A stretch of DNA of 64,000 nt from Leptothermofonsia sp049200465 (GTDB lineage Bacteria > Cyanobacteriota > Cyanobacteriia > Leptolyngbyales > Leptolyngbyaceae): positions 2,232,001 through 2,296,000 of the forward strand of contig NZ_CP120836.1 in the NCBI RefSeq assembly GCF_049200465.1, given 5' to 3'. The translations under genes and the position numbers were made by a program. The notes under the pieces are model-generated. The model saw only the letters and a program-made list of their open reading frames with translations. It had not been told where the DNA came from and searched no databases. Shown in pieces: positions 34,097 through 42,742 of the stretch. Each line of letters begins with the position of its first letter. The first letter of the stretch is position 1.

Positions 34097-34791
34097 CTAC
34101 TTCCCTGCTGCTGCCGTTTAATTGCTTCCTGCACCATAGGAGTCAGCCGGGCACGCCAGTAACGGTTGCTGGGAAAATTGCGGACTCTGTTCAGTACGTC
34201 CTGCCATCGCCCTTCCCTAAAAGCTTTTTGAGCTGCGTAATAATCTGCTTCGGCAGTTTTCCAATCTTGCTGCCACTGGTTAATGGCTCCCTGCGCTGCA
34301 TAGTAAGCAGAACTACTGGCAGGGATCGTTTGGGCAAGGGCGATCGCCGCTTTCAAATTACCAGCCTGGTAAAACTCAATCGCATCTCTCAACACCACTT
34401 CCCCAGTATCTGGTGACTTAGTAACCGCCTGCACCACGGTCTCTGGAACACAGGTCGTGACGGTTAAATCCTTGTATACCCACCCTTCAATAGGGCTGAC
34501 AACACGCAACCACCCTTCATTTTCATCCACTACTTTGAGCTGAGTCCCATTTCTTAATCGCCCAACAATGTTGTCGGGTGCAGACACAGGGCTGGAGCGG
34601 ACATTGAGGGGAGGATTGGGATCCGTAGTGATTGTTTTACAAACCAATTTGGGGTCAGGTTTGGAAAAGATTTTTAAGGAAGACAACAGGGAAGGATAGG
34701 CGGACAACATGACAGAAGTGAGCGCCGCTGTTGCTCCAAAAAGTAGCAAACCTGCCCCCATCAACAGGGCAACTTTACGAACATTAGTCAT
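34090..34791 (-). CDS. SH3b-domain protein with N-terminal membrane anchor
   Basis: 233 residues. A hydrophobic segment (about 7-32) is followed by a bacterial SH3 domain (about 48-115: LNVRSSPVSAPDNIVGRLRNGTQLKV, GWLRVVSPIEGWVYKDL), then a helical, TPR-like C-terminus (YQAGNLKAAIALAQTIP, WQDVLNRVRNFPSN). SH3b domains often bind cell-wall or protein ligands in the periplasm. The substrate is unknown. The stop codon lies inside the end of the family A element. Confidence 0.8.
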   Translation of the reverse strand: MTNVRKVALLMGAGLLLFGATAALTSVMLSAYPSLLSSLKIFSKPDPKLVCKTITTDPNPPLNVRSSPVSAPDNIVGRLRNGTQLKVVDENEGWLRVVSPIEGWVYKDLTVTTCVPETVVQAVTKSPDTGEVVLRDAIEFYQAGNLKAAIALAQTIPASSSAYYAAQGAINQWQQDWKTAEADYYAAQKAFREGRWQDVLNRVRNFPSNRYWRARLTPMVQEAIKRQQQGSSK

Positions 34792-34900
34792 TCTGGAGCC
34801 TTAAAAGATGCACTTAATCCAGGCTATCCGAACAGAGCACTCCCGACTTGAGTAGTTTTGTCAAACTTCACCTTCAGGCAATCGCTGTTGTGGGTTGTCA

Positions 34901-35006
34901 TATAGCGTTCACAAATAGTTTGTGACCCAAGGGGGTTGGGAGCTTTGCCCCTGCGCAGGGGTGGAACCCCTGCATCTCGTTCAAATTTGCAAGAAGGATC
35001 GCTATA
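34901..35006. repeat. Family C dual-hairpin element (copy 8)
   Basis: TATAGCGTTCACAAATAG to AAGGATCGCTATA. The core has GCAGGGGTGGAACCCCTGC. The rest of the 367-base gap 34792-35158 shows no gene. Confidence 0.8.
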
Positions 35007-35158
35007 ACAACTTGGGCAACTCGCCTCTCATCCAATTCCCCACTTACACAATTCTTCGCTAATATATTGAAACTTCAGACAGACTCGCGGTAGCAAATGA
35101 TCTCGCTGGGGTGTATACTGAAGCGTCGAATTTAAGACTGAAAAGCTAGGAGGGTTCT

Positions 35159-35524
35159 ATTCCTGAGTCACTGAACTTGACCGTCAGCTTAAGAGGCACG
35201 CGTGAAGTCAAGAATAATTACCAGCTATTTCGCCTCACAGGTCTTTTGGATGCATTCTCCGAACCTACCTTTCGTAGAGTGATGGGTAGATGTATCGAAG
35301 AAGGTCCCAAGCATATTATTTTGGATTTGTCGAAGATTGATTTCGTAGACAGTTCAGGCTTGGGAGCACTGGTTCAGCTTGCCAAAAAAGCTCAAACAGC
35401 GGAAGGTACATTGCAAATTGTGACCAATCCCCGCGTTACACAAACGGTAAAACTTGTTCGGTTAGAGCAATTTCTTTCGTTACAAAATTCGGTTGAAACG
35501 GCGATTGAGAACATCAAGGGCTAA
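35159..35524 (+). CDS. STAS domain anti-sigma factor antagonist
   Basis: The STAS fold is clear: TVSLRGTREVKNNYQLFRL, TGLLDAFSEPTFRRVM, HIILDLSKIDFVDSSGLGAL (with the phosphorylatable Ser), and VRLEQFLSLQNSVETA. This is the cyanobacterial SpoIIAA-like type. The start is unusual. AGGAGG (35148-35153) lies only five bases before an ATT codon at 35159, whereas the first standard alternative, TTG at 35177, is 23 bases away. I therefore prefer the ATT reading, giving 121 residues, or 115 if TTG is used. No anti-sigma kinase or phosphatase is adjacent. Confidence 0.85.
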   Translation: MPESLNLTVSLRGTREVKNNYQLFRLTGLLDAFSEPTFRRVMGRCIEEGPKHIILDLSKIDFVDSSGLGALVQLAKKAQTAEGTLQIVTNPRVTQTVKLVRLEQFLSLQNSVETAIENIKG

Positions 35525-35732
35525 ATAACTGCCATCTCTGTCCATGAGACAGTTAATATTGAAGAAAGTTCTATATTGTTTTTGGCGGAATGGTTTATCC
35601 AGACTCGTTTTTATTATGTTGCTGGCTTTTGTGAGCTCGATCGCCCTTTTCACTAGCCAGACAGTGCTAATGAGTGCCTGTTCTGTCGCGATGTTTCAGT
35701 CTTTATCTCCATCTAATGTCCAGGAGTATGCT

Positions 35733-36020
35733 ATGAGCGCCCCTCGCCTCTCCGAAGATGAGCTGAAAACTGCCCTGAGCGAGCTCGATGGTTGGAGCAT
35801 TAAAGACGGCAAGCTCCACCGTCAATACCAGTTTGGTTCGTTTGTGGAAGCCTTTGGGTTTATGTCCAGTGTGGCGCTGGTTGCCGAATCGATGGGGCAC
35901 CATCCGGAATGGTTCAACGTTTACAATCGGGTCACAATAGACCTGACAACCCATGATTCCGGCGGCATCACCCAACTGGATGTAGATCTCGCCAGAAAAG
36001 CAAATGAATTGGCAAAGTAA
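35733..36020 (+). CDS. 4a-hydroxytetrahydrobiopterin (pterin-4a-carbinolamine) dehydratase
   Basis: The core of 95 residues, MSAPRLSEDELKTALSELDG through HHPEWFNVYNRVTIDLTTHD, holds the conserved HHP..WxNVYN...L.THD signature. It dehydrates a pterin carbinolamine and helps recycle the cofactor. AGGAG (35722-35726) six bases before ATG 35733 decides the start. The frame is also open upstream to 35544 and would add 63 residues with a hydrophobic segment, but that start has no Shine-Dalgarno. It follows the STAS gene in the same direction. Confidence 0.88.
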   Translation: MSAPRLSEDELKTALSELDGWSIKDGKLHRQYQFGSFVEAFGFMSSVALVAESMGHHPEWFNVYNRVTIDLTTHDSGGITQLDVDLARKANELAK

Positions 36021-36142
36021 AAGATTGGCAAAGTAAAAGTTGAATGGATATTCCCGGGCATTTTCTGAAAAAGATGTTCTGAAAAAGAAAGTCCCAGTGA
36101 CTTAGTTGCATAGGTTATGCTTTGCTGACCCTTCTTACAGAC

Positions 36143-36263
36143 TAAGTAGCTAGGCACAACTAAATCGAAGATAATTTTGGGGGGAGGAGGTGACCCTCTG
36201 TCTATGGACGTAGCTCCTACTCTCTTATTAAAAAGTATTAAATAAGTGGCGACTACCCACTTA
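36143..36263. repeat. Family A dual-hairpin element (copy 7), degenerate
   Basis: TAAGTAGCTAGGCACAACTA to GCGACTACCCACTTA. The core has lost most hairpin pairing, so it is an old copy. The rest of the gap 36021-36345 shows no gene. Confidence 0.7.
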
Positions 36264-36345
36264 CTTTCTTGTTATTCAAGATTTTGCCTTTCATCCTTCG
36301 CCTTCCATCCCTTACCCTGGTGAGTAGGGGGTTGCTGAAGACCTA

Positions 36346-38445
36346 ATGACCTATCAACCGCTGCACCACAAATATCGTCCCCAGACTTTTGCCGATTTAG
36401 TGGGGCAGGAGGCGATCGCGGCGACCCTCACCCACGCGATTCAGCAGCAGCGAATTGCCCCGGCCTATCTGTTCACAGGGGCAAGGGGAACGGGCAAAAC
36501 CTCCAGTGCCCGAATTCTGGCAAAATCGCTGAACTGCCTGAAATATGAAGCGCCAACGGAAAAACCCTGTGGGCAGTGTGAGGTGTGTCGGGCGATCGCC
36601 CACAGTAACGCTCTGGATGTGATTGAAATTGACGCAGCCAGCAATACCGGTGTTGACAACATTCGAGAACTGATTGAGCGGGCGCAGTTTGCGCCAGTGC
36701 AGTGCCGCTACAAGGTCTATATCATTGATGAAGTTCACATGCTGAGTACAGCGGCGTTTAATGCACTGCTCAAAACGCTGGAAGAACCCCCGGATCGCAT
36801 TGTTTTTGTGCTGGCAACTACGGATCCCCAGCGAGTGCTGCCGACCATCATTTCTCGTTGTCAACGGTTCGATTTTCGCCGCATTCCGCTCGATGCGATG
36901 GTGGCGCACCTGCAAAAAATTGCAGATAAGGAAGCAATTGCCATTACTGAGGATGCGATCACCCTGGTCGCGCAAATTTCCCAGGGTGGGTTGCGGGATG
37001 CTGAAAGCCTGTTAGATCAGCTCAGTTTGCTGGCAGAAGAAGTCACTGTTGAGAAGGTATGGGATCTGGTGGGTTCAGTGCCAGAGCGGGATTTGATGAG
37101 CCTGCTGGAGGCGATCGCTCAGGACAACCCCGAAGCTCTGCTTGACAGTACCCGTCGCCTCATGGATCAAGGACGAGAGCCCCTCATTGTGTTGCAAAAC
37201 CTGGCTAGTTTTTTCAGAGATTTATTGATTGCCAAAACTGCCCCTGACCGGAACGATTTGGTTGCGCTGACAGCACCCACTTGGTCGAAACTATGCGAAT
37301 TTGCCCAAACCCTTGAAACTGGAACTATTCTGGCAGGGCAACAGCACCTGCGTAGCTGTGAAACCCAACTCAAAAATACAACCCAGCCCCGACTTTGGTT
37401 GGAAATTACATTAATGGGCTTGTTACCGTCGGCGATCAGACCTTTGGGAGGAGGATCGGTTGGGTCGGGACCATTGAACGGGGTGGTAGAAGGGCAACCC
37501 ATACCACAAAAATCAGTAGTGCCCGGAGCGGGAGCGATGGCTGAAAACCGTACAGTCGTTAACACTCAGCCTCAGGCGAAAGCGGCGATCTCCCCCCAAC
37601 CGTCAGCCGCATCGCCAGGTTCTTTCCAACCTTCAGCCCAATCAGTCAACTCGTTTCAAGCCGAAGAGGAGGAAGAGGATCTCAAGGACGAAACCGTTCT
37701 TGAACCACAGCCCGTCACCGTCGCAGAACCTGCCGAGGTAACGTATCAACCCATTGATACCAATCTGGGTCAAATCTGGCAGCAAATCATTGCCCATCTC
37801 CACCCCCTCAGTAAAGCGTTATTGAATGAGCATGGTCAGTTGTTAGGCTTCGATGGTCAGGAAGTGCGAATCGGCATCAGTTCTGACAAGCTGGTGAAAA
37901 TTGCTCAAAACCAGGTGAAAAACATTGAAAAGGCATTTGCAGAGGTTTTTCAGCAGAAGGTGAGAGTCAGTCTGGAGGTCGCGAGTCCCTTTGCGGCCAG
38001 AGCCAGTTCTGCTGAAAGCTACCCCTCTTCAGCACCTGCAAGTGACGTTTCAGACGCATCAGAGGATGCTGAACAATTTGCCAAAAACTCAAACCCTCCT
38101 CCAGCCCGGAAGCCAGCCCCCAGGAACCCATCTACCCAATTGTCTGCCGTACCGGAGGCAAATTCTTCTCTAGAAGCCCTACCTCCAACGGCTGCTGAAG
38201 GAACCAGGAAGAAAAAAGCTGCCAGGCCAGCAAAGCCACCGGTGAATTCCTGGGAAGAGGATGAAGCAGTACGGGCTGCGAAACAATTGGCAGAGTTTTT
38301 TGCTGGCAAGGTCGTCAGTGACAGCGAGGATGTTTTTGAAATTGCAGAACTGGATTCAGAACCCACCAAAACGTTTGAACCAGACGCTACTAAGTGGACC
38401 ACTGCTGACGAAGAGGAAGAAGCTGACGATGATGTTCCATTTTGA
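36346..38445 (+). CDS. dnaX: DNA polymerase III subunit gamma/tau
   Basis: 699 residues. AAA+ domain with Walker A GARGTGKTSSAR (about 44-55), a four-Cys zinc module (CLKY...CGQCEVC), Walker B IIDEVHML (about 126), sensor SRCQRFDFRRI, then the long tau-like C-terminal region (about 370-699) that is rich in Pro, Ser and Glu. Some cyanobacterial DnaX proteins carry an intein; none is visible, and the AAA+ region is continuous. No E. coli-style frameshift heptamer in phase was found (see rejected items). The gene stands alone after a family A element. Confidence 0.96.
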   Translation: MTYQPLHHKYRPQTFADLVGQEAIAATLTHAIQQQRIAPAYLFTGARGTGKTSSARILAKSLNCLKYEAPTEKPCGQCEVCRAIAHSNALDVIEIDAASNTGVDNIRELIERAQFAPVQCRYKVYIIDEVHMLSTAAFNALLKTLEEPPDRIVFVLATTDPQRVLPTIISRCQRFDFRRIPLDAMVAHLQKIADKEAIAITEDAITLVAQISQGGLRDAESLLDQLSLLAEEVTVEKVWDLVGSVPERDLMSLLEAIAQDNPEALLDSTRRLMDQGREPLIVLQNLASFFRDLLIAKTAPDRNDLVALTAPTWSKLCEFAQTLETGTILAGQQHLRSCETQLKNTTQPRLWLEITLMGLLPSAIRPLGGGSVGSGPLNGVVEGQPIPQKSVVPGAGAMAENRTVVNTQPQAKAAISPQPSAASPGSFQPSAQSVNSFQAEEEEEDLKDETVLEPQPVTVAEPAEVTYQPIDTNLGQIWQQIIAHLHPLSKALLNEHGQLLGFDGQEVRIGISSDKLVKIAQNQVKNIEKAFAEVFQQKVRVSLEVASPFAARASSAESYPSSAPASDVSDASEDAEQFAKNSNPPPARKPAPRNPSTQLSAVPEANSSLEALPPTAAEGTRKKKAARPAKPPVNSWEEDEAVRAAKQLAEFFAGKVVSDSEDVFEIAELDSEPTKTFEPDATKWTTADEEEEADDDVPF

Positions 38446-38498
38446 TAGGCAATATTGATTGCAGCAGTTCTTTCCCCTTCTCTCTGGTTAAGGATGGA

Positions 38499-39656
38499 TT
38501 ACTGCTCCCTCGCTTTTCGATGCTCGCGCATGGCTTCGACGAAGCGATCGAACAAATAATCGGCATCGTGAGGACCGGGGCTGGCTTCGGGATGGTACTG
38601 AACGGAGAACAGGGGCAGGGATTTGTGACGTAATCCGGCGACGGTGCGATCATTCAGGTTTAAATGGCTAATTTCAACGCTGGTATGGGGTAGGGATTCG
38701 GCGGCGATCGCAAACCCATGATTCTGGCTGGTAATTTCAACCTTCTGGCGCAAGCCGCAGGGTTGATTCAGTCCCCGATGCCCAAATTTGAGCTTAAATG
38801 TTTCGCCTCCCAGGGAAAGTCCCAGAATTTGGTGCCCCATACAGATACCAAACATGGGCTTCTGAGTTTCTAGCAGAGCTTTGGTGGTTTCAATTCCTTC
38901 CACGTTGGCAGCAGGGTCCCCTGGCCCATTGGAAAGGAAGATACCATCTGGGTTAAATTTGAGGATTTCCTCAGGAGGAGTATTCGCCGGAACCACAATC
39001 ACACGACATCCGTAGCTGGCAAGACGACGGAGAATGTTGCGCTTAATGCCAAAATCAATGGCAACCACCGTCAGTGGCTCTTCACCCGTTGCGGCTGCAG
39101 CACAGCCATACTGCCATTCAGGATTCGTGGGATCTGCCCATTCATACACTTCAGAGGTGGTCACCTCACGGACCAGGTTGAGCCCTGCCATGCTGGGGGC
39201 ATCCTGTACCTGCTCTAACAGTTCTGCCGGGTCAAGCACTTCAGTTGAAATTCCCCCATTCATGGCACCGACCGAGCGTAATTTGCGGGTCAGAGCACGG
39301 GTATCAATCCCGTAGATAGCAACAACATGGTGCTGCTTCAGGTAGTCAGGCAAGGACTGGGTAGAACGCCAGTTGCTGGGTTTTGGGCAAATGTTGCGAG
39401 CGATCGCGCCCTTTACCTGGGGCCTGTCTGATTCTTCATCCTCCGGGTTTACGCCTGTATTGCCCAATTCGGGATAGGTGAAAGTTACAATCTGTCCACA
39501 GTAACTGGGATCGGTTAACACTTCTTGATAGCCGGTCATACCCGTATTGAACACAACTTCTCCGATCGCCGTTCCGGATGCCCCAAATGACCAGCCTTTG
39601 TAGGTGGTTCCATCCGCCAGAACTAACAGTGCAGGTTGAGTGGGAGAGAGCGTCAT
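38499..39656 (-). CDS. carA: Carbamoyl-phosphate synthase small subunit
   Basis: 385 residues from the ATG at 39654-39656 (MTLSPTQPALLVLADGTTYK); a GTG six codons upstream is less likely. N-terminal CPSase small-subunit domain followed by a class I glutamine amidotransferase with LSNGPGDPA, the nucleophile Cys in FGICMGHQILGLSLGG, and the late His/Glu pair in VQYHPEASPGP. It supplies ammonia from glutamine to CarB for pyrimidine and arginine synthesis. carB is not in the window. Upstream, 340 bases hold a family A element between it and trpD on the same strand. Confidence 0.95.
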   Translation of the reverse strand: MTLSPTQPALLVLADGTTYKGWSFGASGTAIGEVVFNTGMTGYQEVLTDPSYCGQIVTFTYPELGNTGVNPEDEESDRPQVKGAIARNICPKPSNWRSTQSLPDYLKQHHVVAIYGIDTRALTRKLRSVGAMNGGISTEVLDPAELLEQVQDAPSMAGLNLVREVTTSEVYEWADPTNPEWQYGCAAAATGEEPLTVVAIDFGIKRNILRRLASYGCRVIVVPANTPPEEILKFNPDGIFLSNGPGDPAANVEGIETTKALLETQKPMFGICMGHQILGLSLGGETFKLKFGHRGLNQPCGLRQKVEITSQNHGFAIAAESLPHTSVEISHLNLNDRTVAGLRHKSLPLFSVQYHPEASPGPHDADYLFDRFVEAMREHRKAREQ

Positions 39657-39849
39657 AAACCCATCACAAGACACAAACGTCTTATTATGCCATGACCAAT
39701 CCGGAGTATGGAGTTAGTTATAAGCAGATGTGGGGGCGTTGCTGAATTTGGGTATGAAATAGGTGCTGTATGCTCGAAAGTTCGTTTCGATTCATACTGC
39801 TTTTCAATAACGCCGATGTGAGTGAGGGCTAACAATTGGAGTGTTCCAT

Positions 39850-39965
39850 TAAGTAGGTAGTCATAATTAATTATCAAGGGGGGAGTAGGGGCTGCGCCCC
39901 CAGGCAGGGGGTTTCACCCCTCCCCCCCGAAACTATCCTTAAATTTAATTGCGCCTAGCTACTTA
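39850..39965. repeat. Family A dual-hairpin element (copy 8)
   Basis: TAAGTAGGTAGTCATAATTA to TTGCGCCTAGCTACTTA. This is the most complete copy. The core has GGGGCTGCGCCCC and GGGGGTTTCACCCC. The inverted ends are TAAGTAGGTAG and TAAGTAGCTAG. It lies in the 355-base gap 39657-40011, between trpD and carA. Confidence 0.85.
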
Positions 39966-40011
39966 TGCTCGGATAGTTCTGGAATCGGACGGGGGAAGTG
40001 GCCTGTTTTAC

Positions 40012-41112
40012 CTACTCTTTTAAGAATTGCACCAACTGCTCCAGCTTGATCCAGGCTGCACCGCTACCAAGAATTTCTCTGGCAAGGGCAATTCCAGCAG
40101 CGTAGGGCTGGTCAGTTTGGGAAATGGCTCCGCCCACGTTGAGGGCAAGCGCCGCGTTGAGGGCAACCACATCCTTCTGGGCCTGGGTCCCCCCCCCTTG
40201 CAGGACGGATTTAAGAATTTCGGTATTTTGTTGAACGTCGCCCCCTGCGATCGCACTTAAAGGGGCAGGTTCCAAACCCAATTCTGCCGGGTTCAGGTTG
40301 GTTCGCTGAATCTGCTGCCCTGAAAGGACGGCTAGGTCGGTTTCATCCCCCAACCCTGCTTCATCCAGACGTTCCCGCCCATAGAGGACTATCGCCTGTC
40401 CAGTTCCTAACTGTTTCAGGGTATGGGCAATCGTCTCTACCAGATTGCTATCACAAACCCCAATCACCTGTCCGGTAGGGCGCATTGGGTTCACTAACGG
40501 TCCCAAAAGGTTAAACACAGTTCGCACTTTCAGCGATCGCCGCATCGGCGCAACCACCTTTAAGGCAGGATGCCAGCCCGGTGCAAACAAAAACGTAATG
40601 CCCACCTCATGCACGGCTGCCTGAATCTTTTCGGGAGGGGCAGCCAGATTGACTCCTAAAGCTTCCAGCACATCAGCCGAACCCACCCGACTCGAGGCAG
40701 AACGATTGCCATGCTTGGCAACCGCAATGCCTGCTGCGGACGCAACAAAAGCCACAGCGGTAGAAATATTGAACGTTCCAGCCCCATCTCCACCAGTACC
40801 GCAGGTGTCAATTAGGGGAGTGGGGAGTGGAGAGTGGGGAGTGGGCAATGGCGAAGTCTGGGCTTGCAGAACCCGTGCCATGCCTGCTAGTTCATCAGCA
40901 GAAACCCCTTTTGCCTGAATTGCTGCCAGGATGGCACCAGATAGCACCGGAGGCACGGACTCGCTCAGCCATCCCTGCATCAGTTCGGCAGCCTGATTCT
41001 GGGAAAGGGATTGGCGATCAAGCAATTGTTGCAACAGGTCAGACCAGAGATCTGATCCTTGGAAAGAGGAGGCAGGAGTTTCTACCTTAGAACCACTAGC
41101 ACTTTGAATCAC
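40012..41112 (-). CDS. trpD: Anthranilate phosphoribosyltransferase
   Basis: 366 residues. Motifs are IDTCGTGGDGAGTFNISTAV (PRPP-binding glycine loop), KHGNRSASSRVGSADVLEALG, and LGPLVNPMRPTGQVIGVCD. It transfers a phosphoribosyl group to anthranilate in tryptophan synthesis. The stretch just before IDTCGTGG reads QTSPLPTPHSPLPTP and is encoded by a purine-rich simple repeat (40818-40860), so the linker has been altered by a repeat insertion (see finding). The core is intact. It is transcribed in the same direction as carA but separated by 340 bases. Confidence 0.94.
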   Translation of the reverse strand: MIQSASGSKVETPASSFQGSDLWSDLLQQLLDRQSLSQNQAAELMQGWLSESVPPVLSGAILAAIQAKGVSADELAGMARVLQAQTSPLPTPHSPLPTPLIDTCGTGGDGAGTFNISTAVAFVASAAGIAVAKHGNRSASSRVGSADVLEALGVNLAAPPEKIQAAVHEVGITFLFAPGWHPALKVVAPMRRSLKVRTVFNLLGPLVNPMRPTGQVIGVCDSNLVETIAHTLKQLGTGQAIVLYGRERLDEAGLGDETDLAVLSGQQIQRTNLNPAELGLEPAPLSAIAGGDVQQNTEILKSVLQGGGTQAQKDVVALNAALALNVGGAISQTDQPYAAGIALAREILGSGAAWIKLEQLVQFLKE

Positions 41113-41324
41113 AAAGGAAATGCCGTAATTTCAGATTATTAGACAGCATCCTACTATATCAGGCCTGAGATAGCGAATGACAGAGGAAAGGCAATCGAGT
41201 GGGGGTGAGGATCAGTTGTTGCTCATTCATTGCAAGAGAGATGATGTGATAAACAACAGACAATGAAAAGGTGAATTGGCAATTGCCCCCTCACCTGTTG
41301 CCTCTAACAATCCCTAAAAGTTAG

Positions 41325-41551
41325 TAAATAGGTAACCACAATGAATGATATAGCGGTAGTCATTATGGTTAGGACGGGGTGCAGGGGTTCCCACCCCTGG
41401 CTGGGGGCGAAGCCCCCACTCCCTCTCTAATTCCAATGTTCTAAAGATCCCGCGTAGAGCAATAAAAGGAAGAGTCGAGTGTGCGTGCCCAGGAAGGGGA
41501 AGCACCTCCTCCATCCCCAAAATTATCTTTATAATTACGTCCACCTACTTA
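41325..41551. repeat. Family A element (copy 9), interrupted by a family C element
   Basis: TAAATAGGTAACCACAATGA at the left and ATTACGTCCACCTACTTA at the right. The core is broken by a family C element with a TA duplication (41349-41350 and 41463-41464). It fills most of the 484-base gap 41113-41596. Confidence 0.75.
41351..41462. repeat. Family C dual-hairpin element (copy 9), nested in family A
   Basis: TAGCGGTAGTCATTATGG to CCGCGTAGAGCAA, with the hairpin GGGGGCGAAGCCCCC. The last six bases of the right end plus TA read TATTGC when inverted, instead of TATAGC. Confidence 0.75.
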
Positions 41552-41596
41552 GTTAATGTCATTCATGACTGGGTAAGGTGTTCATAATGGCTGAGA

Positions 41597-42076
41597 TCAA
41601 ATTGACAGGCCCAGCTTAACACCTAAAATTGTGTGGACAATTAGCAGGCCGAAGGCAGCCGTTCCCAAATAGGCATGAAGCGTTCTGAGAGTCGATTTGT
41701 CGCCCCAAAAGCCAGAGAGGGAAAGGAGGCTGTTGCTTAAGAGTAACCCTAATGCGGCAGTTCCTGTCCAGAAATGAGGACTTTCCATAATGGGTTCCTG
41801 CTGTATTACCAATGACAGAATCCCGCCTGTATAGCCCAACGCTAAAAACAGAAACATGAAGGGAGCCAGTTTGCGATGGTCTGCTCGGCTTCTGAGAGTA
41901 ACTTCTTTGTCTGATGCCAAACGTCCACGCCAACCCGCAAAAACCACATAACCTCCCATCACAAAGATCACAATTCCCATCATCAGCGGATGTCCCCAGT
42001 GGGTGATGGGTGCAGGAATGTTAAGATTACGAAACCAGACAGCCAGCGGTTCTAGAAGTTCACTTAAATGATTCAT
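41597..42076 (-). CDS. DUF4079 family membrane protein
   Basis: 159 residues with four hydrophobic segments (about 20-45, 68-92, 103-122, 130-155). WGHPLMMGIVIFVMGGYVVF and LRTLHAYLGTAAFGLLIVH contain the His residues expected of this cytochrome b561-like, possibly heme-binding family. It occurs in cyanobacteria and plants; its function is not known. The gene is isolated, with family A copy 9 just after its stop. Confidence 0.8.
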   Translation of the reverse strand: MNHLSELLEPLAVWFRNLNIPAPITHWGHPLMMGIVIFVMGGYVVFAGWRGRLASDKEVTLRSRADHRKLAPFMFLFLALGYTGGILSLVIQQEPIMESPHFWTGTAALGLLLSNSLLSLSGFWGDKSTLRTLHAYLGTAAFGLLIVHTILGVKLGLSI

Positions 42077-42269
42077 AGATAAAGACTCAAATTGCTCAGT
42101 TTAGAGAAGGGTGGGGGTTTTCTGCAAATTCAAATCCCCTCAATAACTTAAATAATATGAAATATAAATCAAAATCGATAGTGATAAATGCAACAAACCA
42201 ATTGCGATCGCTACCCGCAGTTTAGTAGGCTCACATCAATTGCAACCATAGCCATAGGATGAAAAGCCC

Positions 42270-42731
42270 TTGCGTAAGCTGTTAAGACAGTTCAGACAAG
42301 CCTTTCAAGACGAAAACTTTCTTCAATATGTGCGTCATATAGAGAGCTTTGTTTCCAAAGCGCTGTCGATTGGTATGGTAATTGTCATCCTGGTCGCCAT
42401 TTATGATCTTGGGTTGTTTCTGATTACAGAGCTGTTTACAACTCCCTTCGCCCGATTTAGCACAACTTCCCTTACCATCTTCGGGCTGTTTCTCAACGTC
42501 TTGATTGCGCTCGAAATCCTTGAAAATATTACGGCCTACTTAAAGAAGCATGTAATTCAGGTGGAGTTGGTGATCAGTACCTCTTTGATTGCTGTTTCCC
42601 GTAAAATCATCATCCTGGATCTGGAAAAAACCTCAGGAATTGACTTAATTGCTCTCGCAGCCGCAATTTTCGCGCTTTCTATTAGCTATTGGATTATTAA
42701 ACGTATCAACTGGCGATCGCCCGACCAGTAG
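42270..42731 (+). CDS. PsiE family (phosphate-starvation-inducible) membrane protein
   Basis: 153 residues from a TTG; an in-frame stop 12 bases upstream limits the start. Four transmembrane segments: SKALSIGMVIVILVAIYDLG, LTIFGLFLNVLIALEILENI, a third and a C-terminal LIALAAAIFALSISYWIIK. This is the PsiE/DUF pattern. The biochemical role is unknown, and the phosphate link is only by family name. It is co-directional with the downstream gene, 12 bases apart, and may be co-transcribed. Confidence 0.78.
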   Translation: MRKLLRQFRQAFQDENFLQYVRHIESFVSKALSIGMVIVILVAIYDLGLFLITELFTTPFARFSTTSLTIFGLFLNVLIALEILENITAYLKKHVIQVELVISTSLIAVSRKIIILDLEKTSGIDLIALAAAIFALSISYWIIKRINWRSPDQ

Positions 42732-42742
42732 GCTGAAACATT

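Noticed and set aside
36346..37000. A split or intein-bearing dnaX
   Set aside because: The AAA+ motifs are contiguous with normal spacing, so there is no intein.
38200..38222. A run of six A near the 3' end of dnaX, possible programmed frameshift
   Set aside because: The run AAG AAA AAA GCT is in the wrong phase for the E. coli A-AAA-AAG slip. A shift at that point would remove only the last ~75 residues, unlike the known gamma/tau ratio signal.
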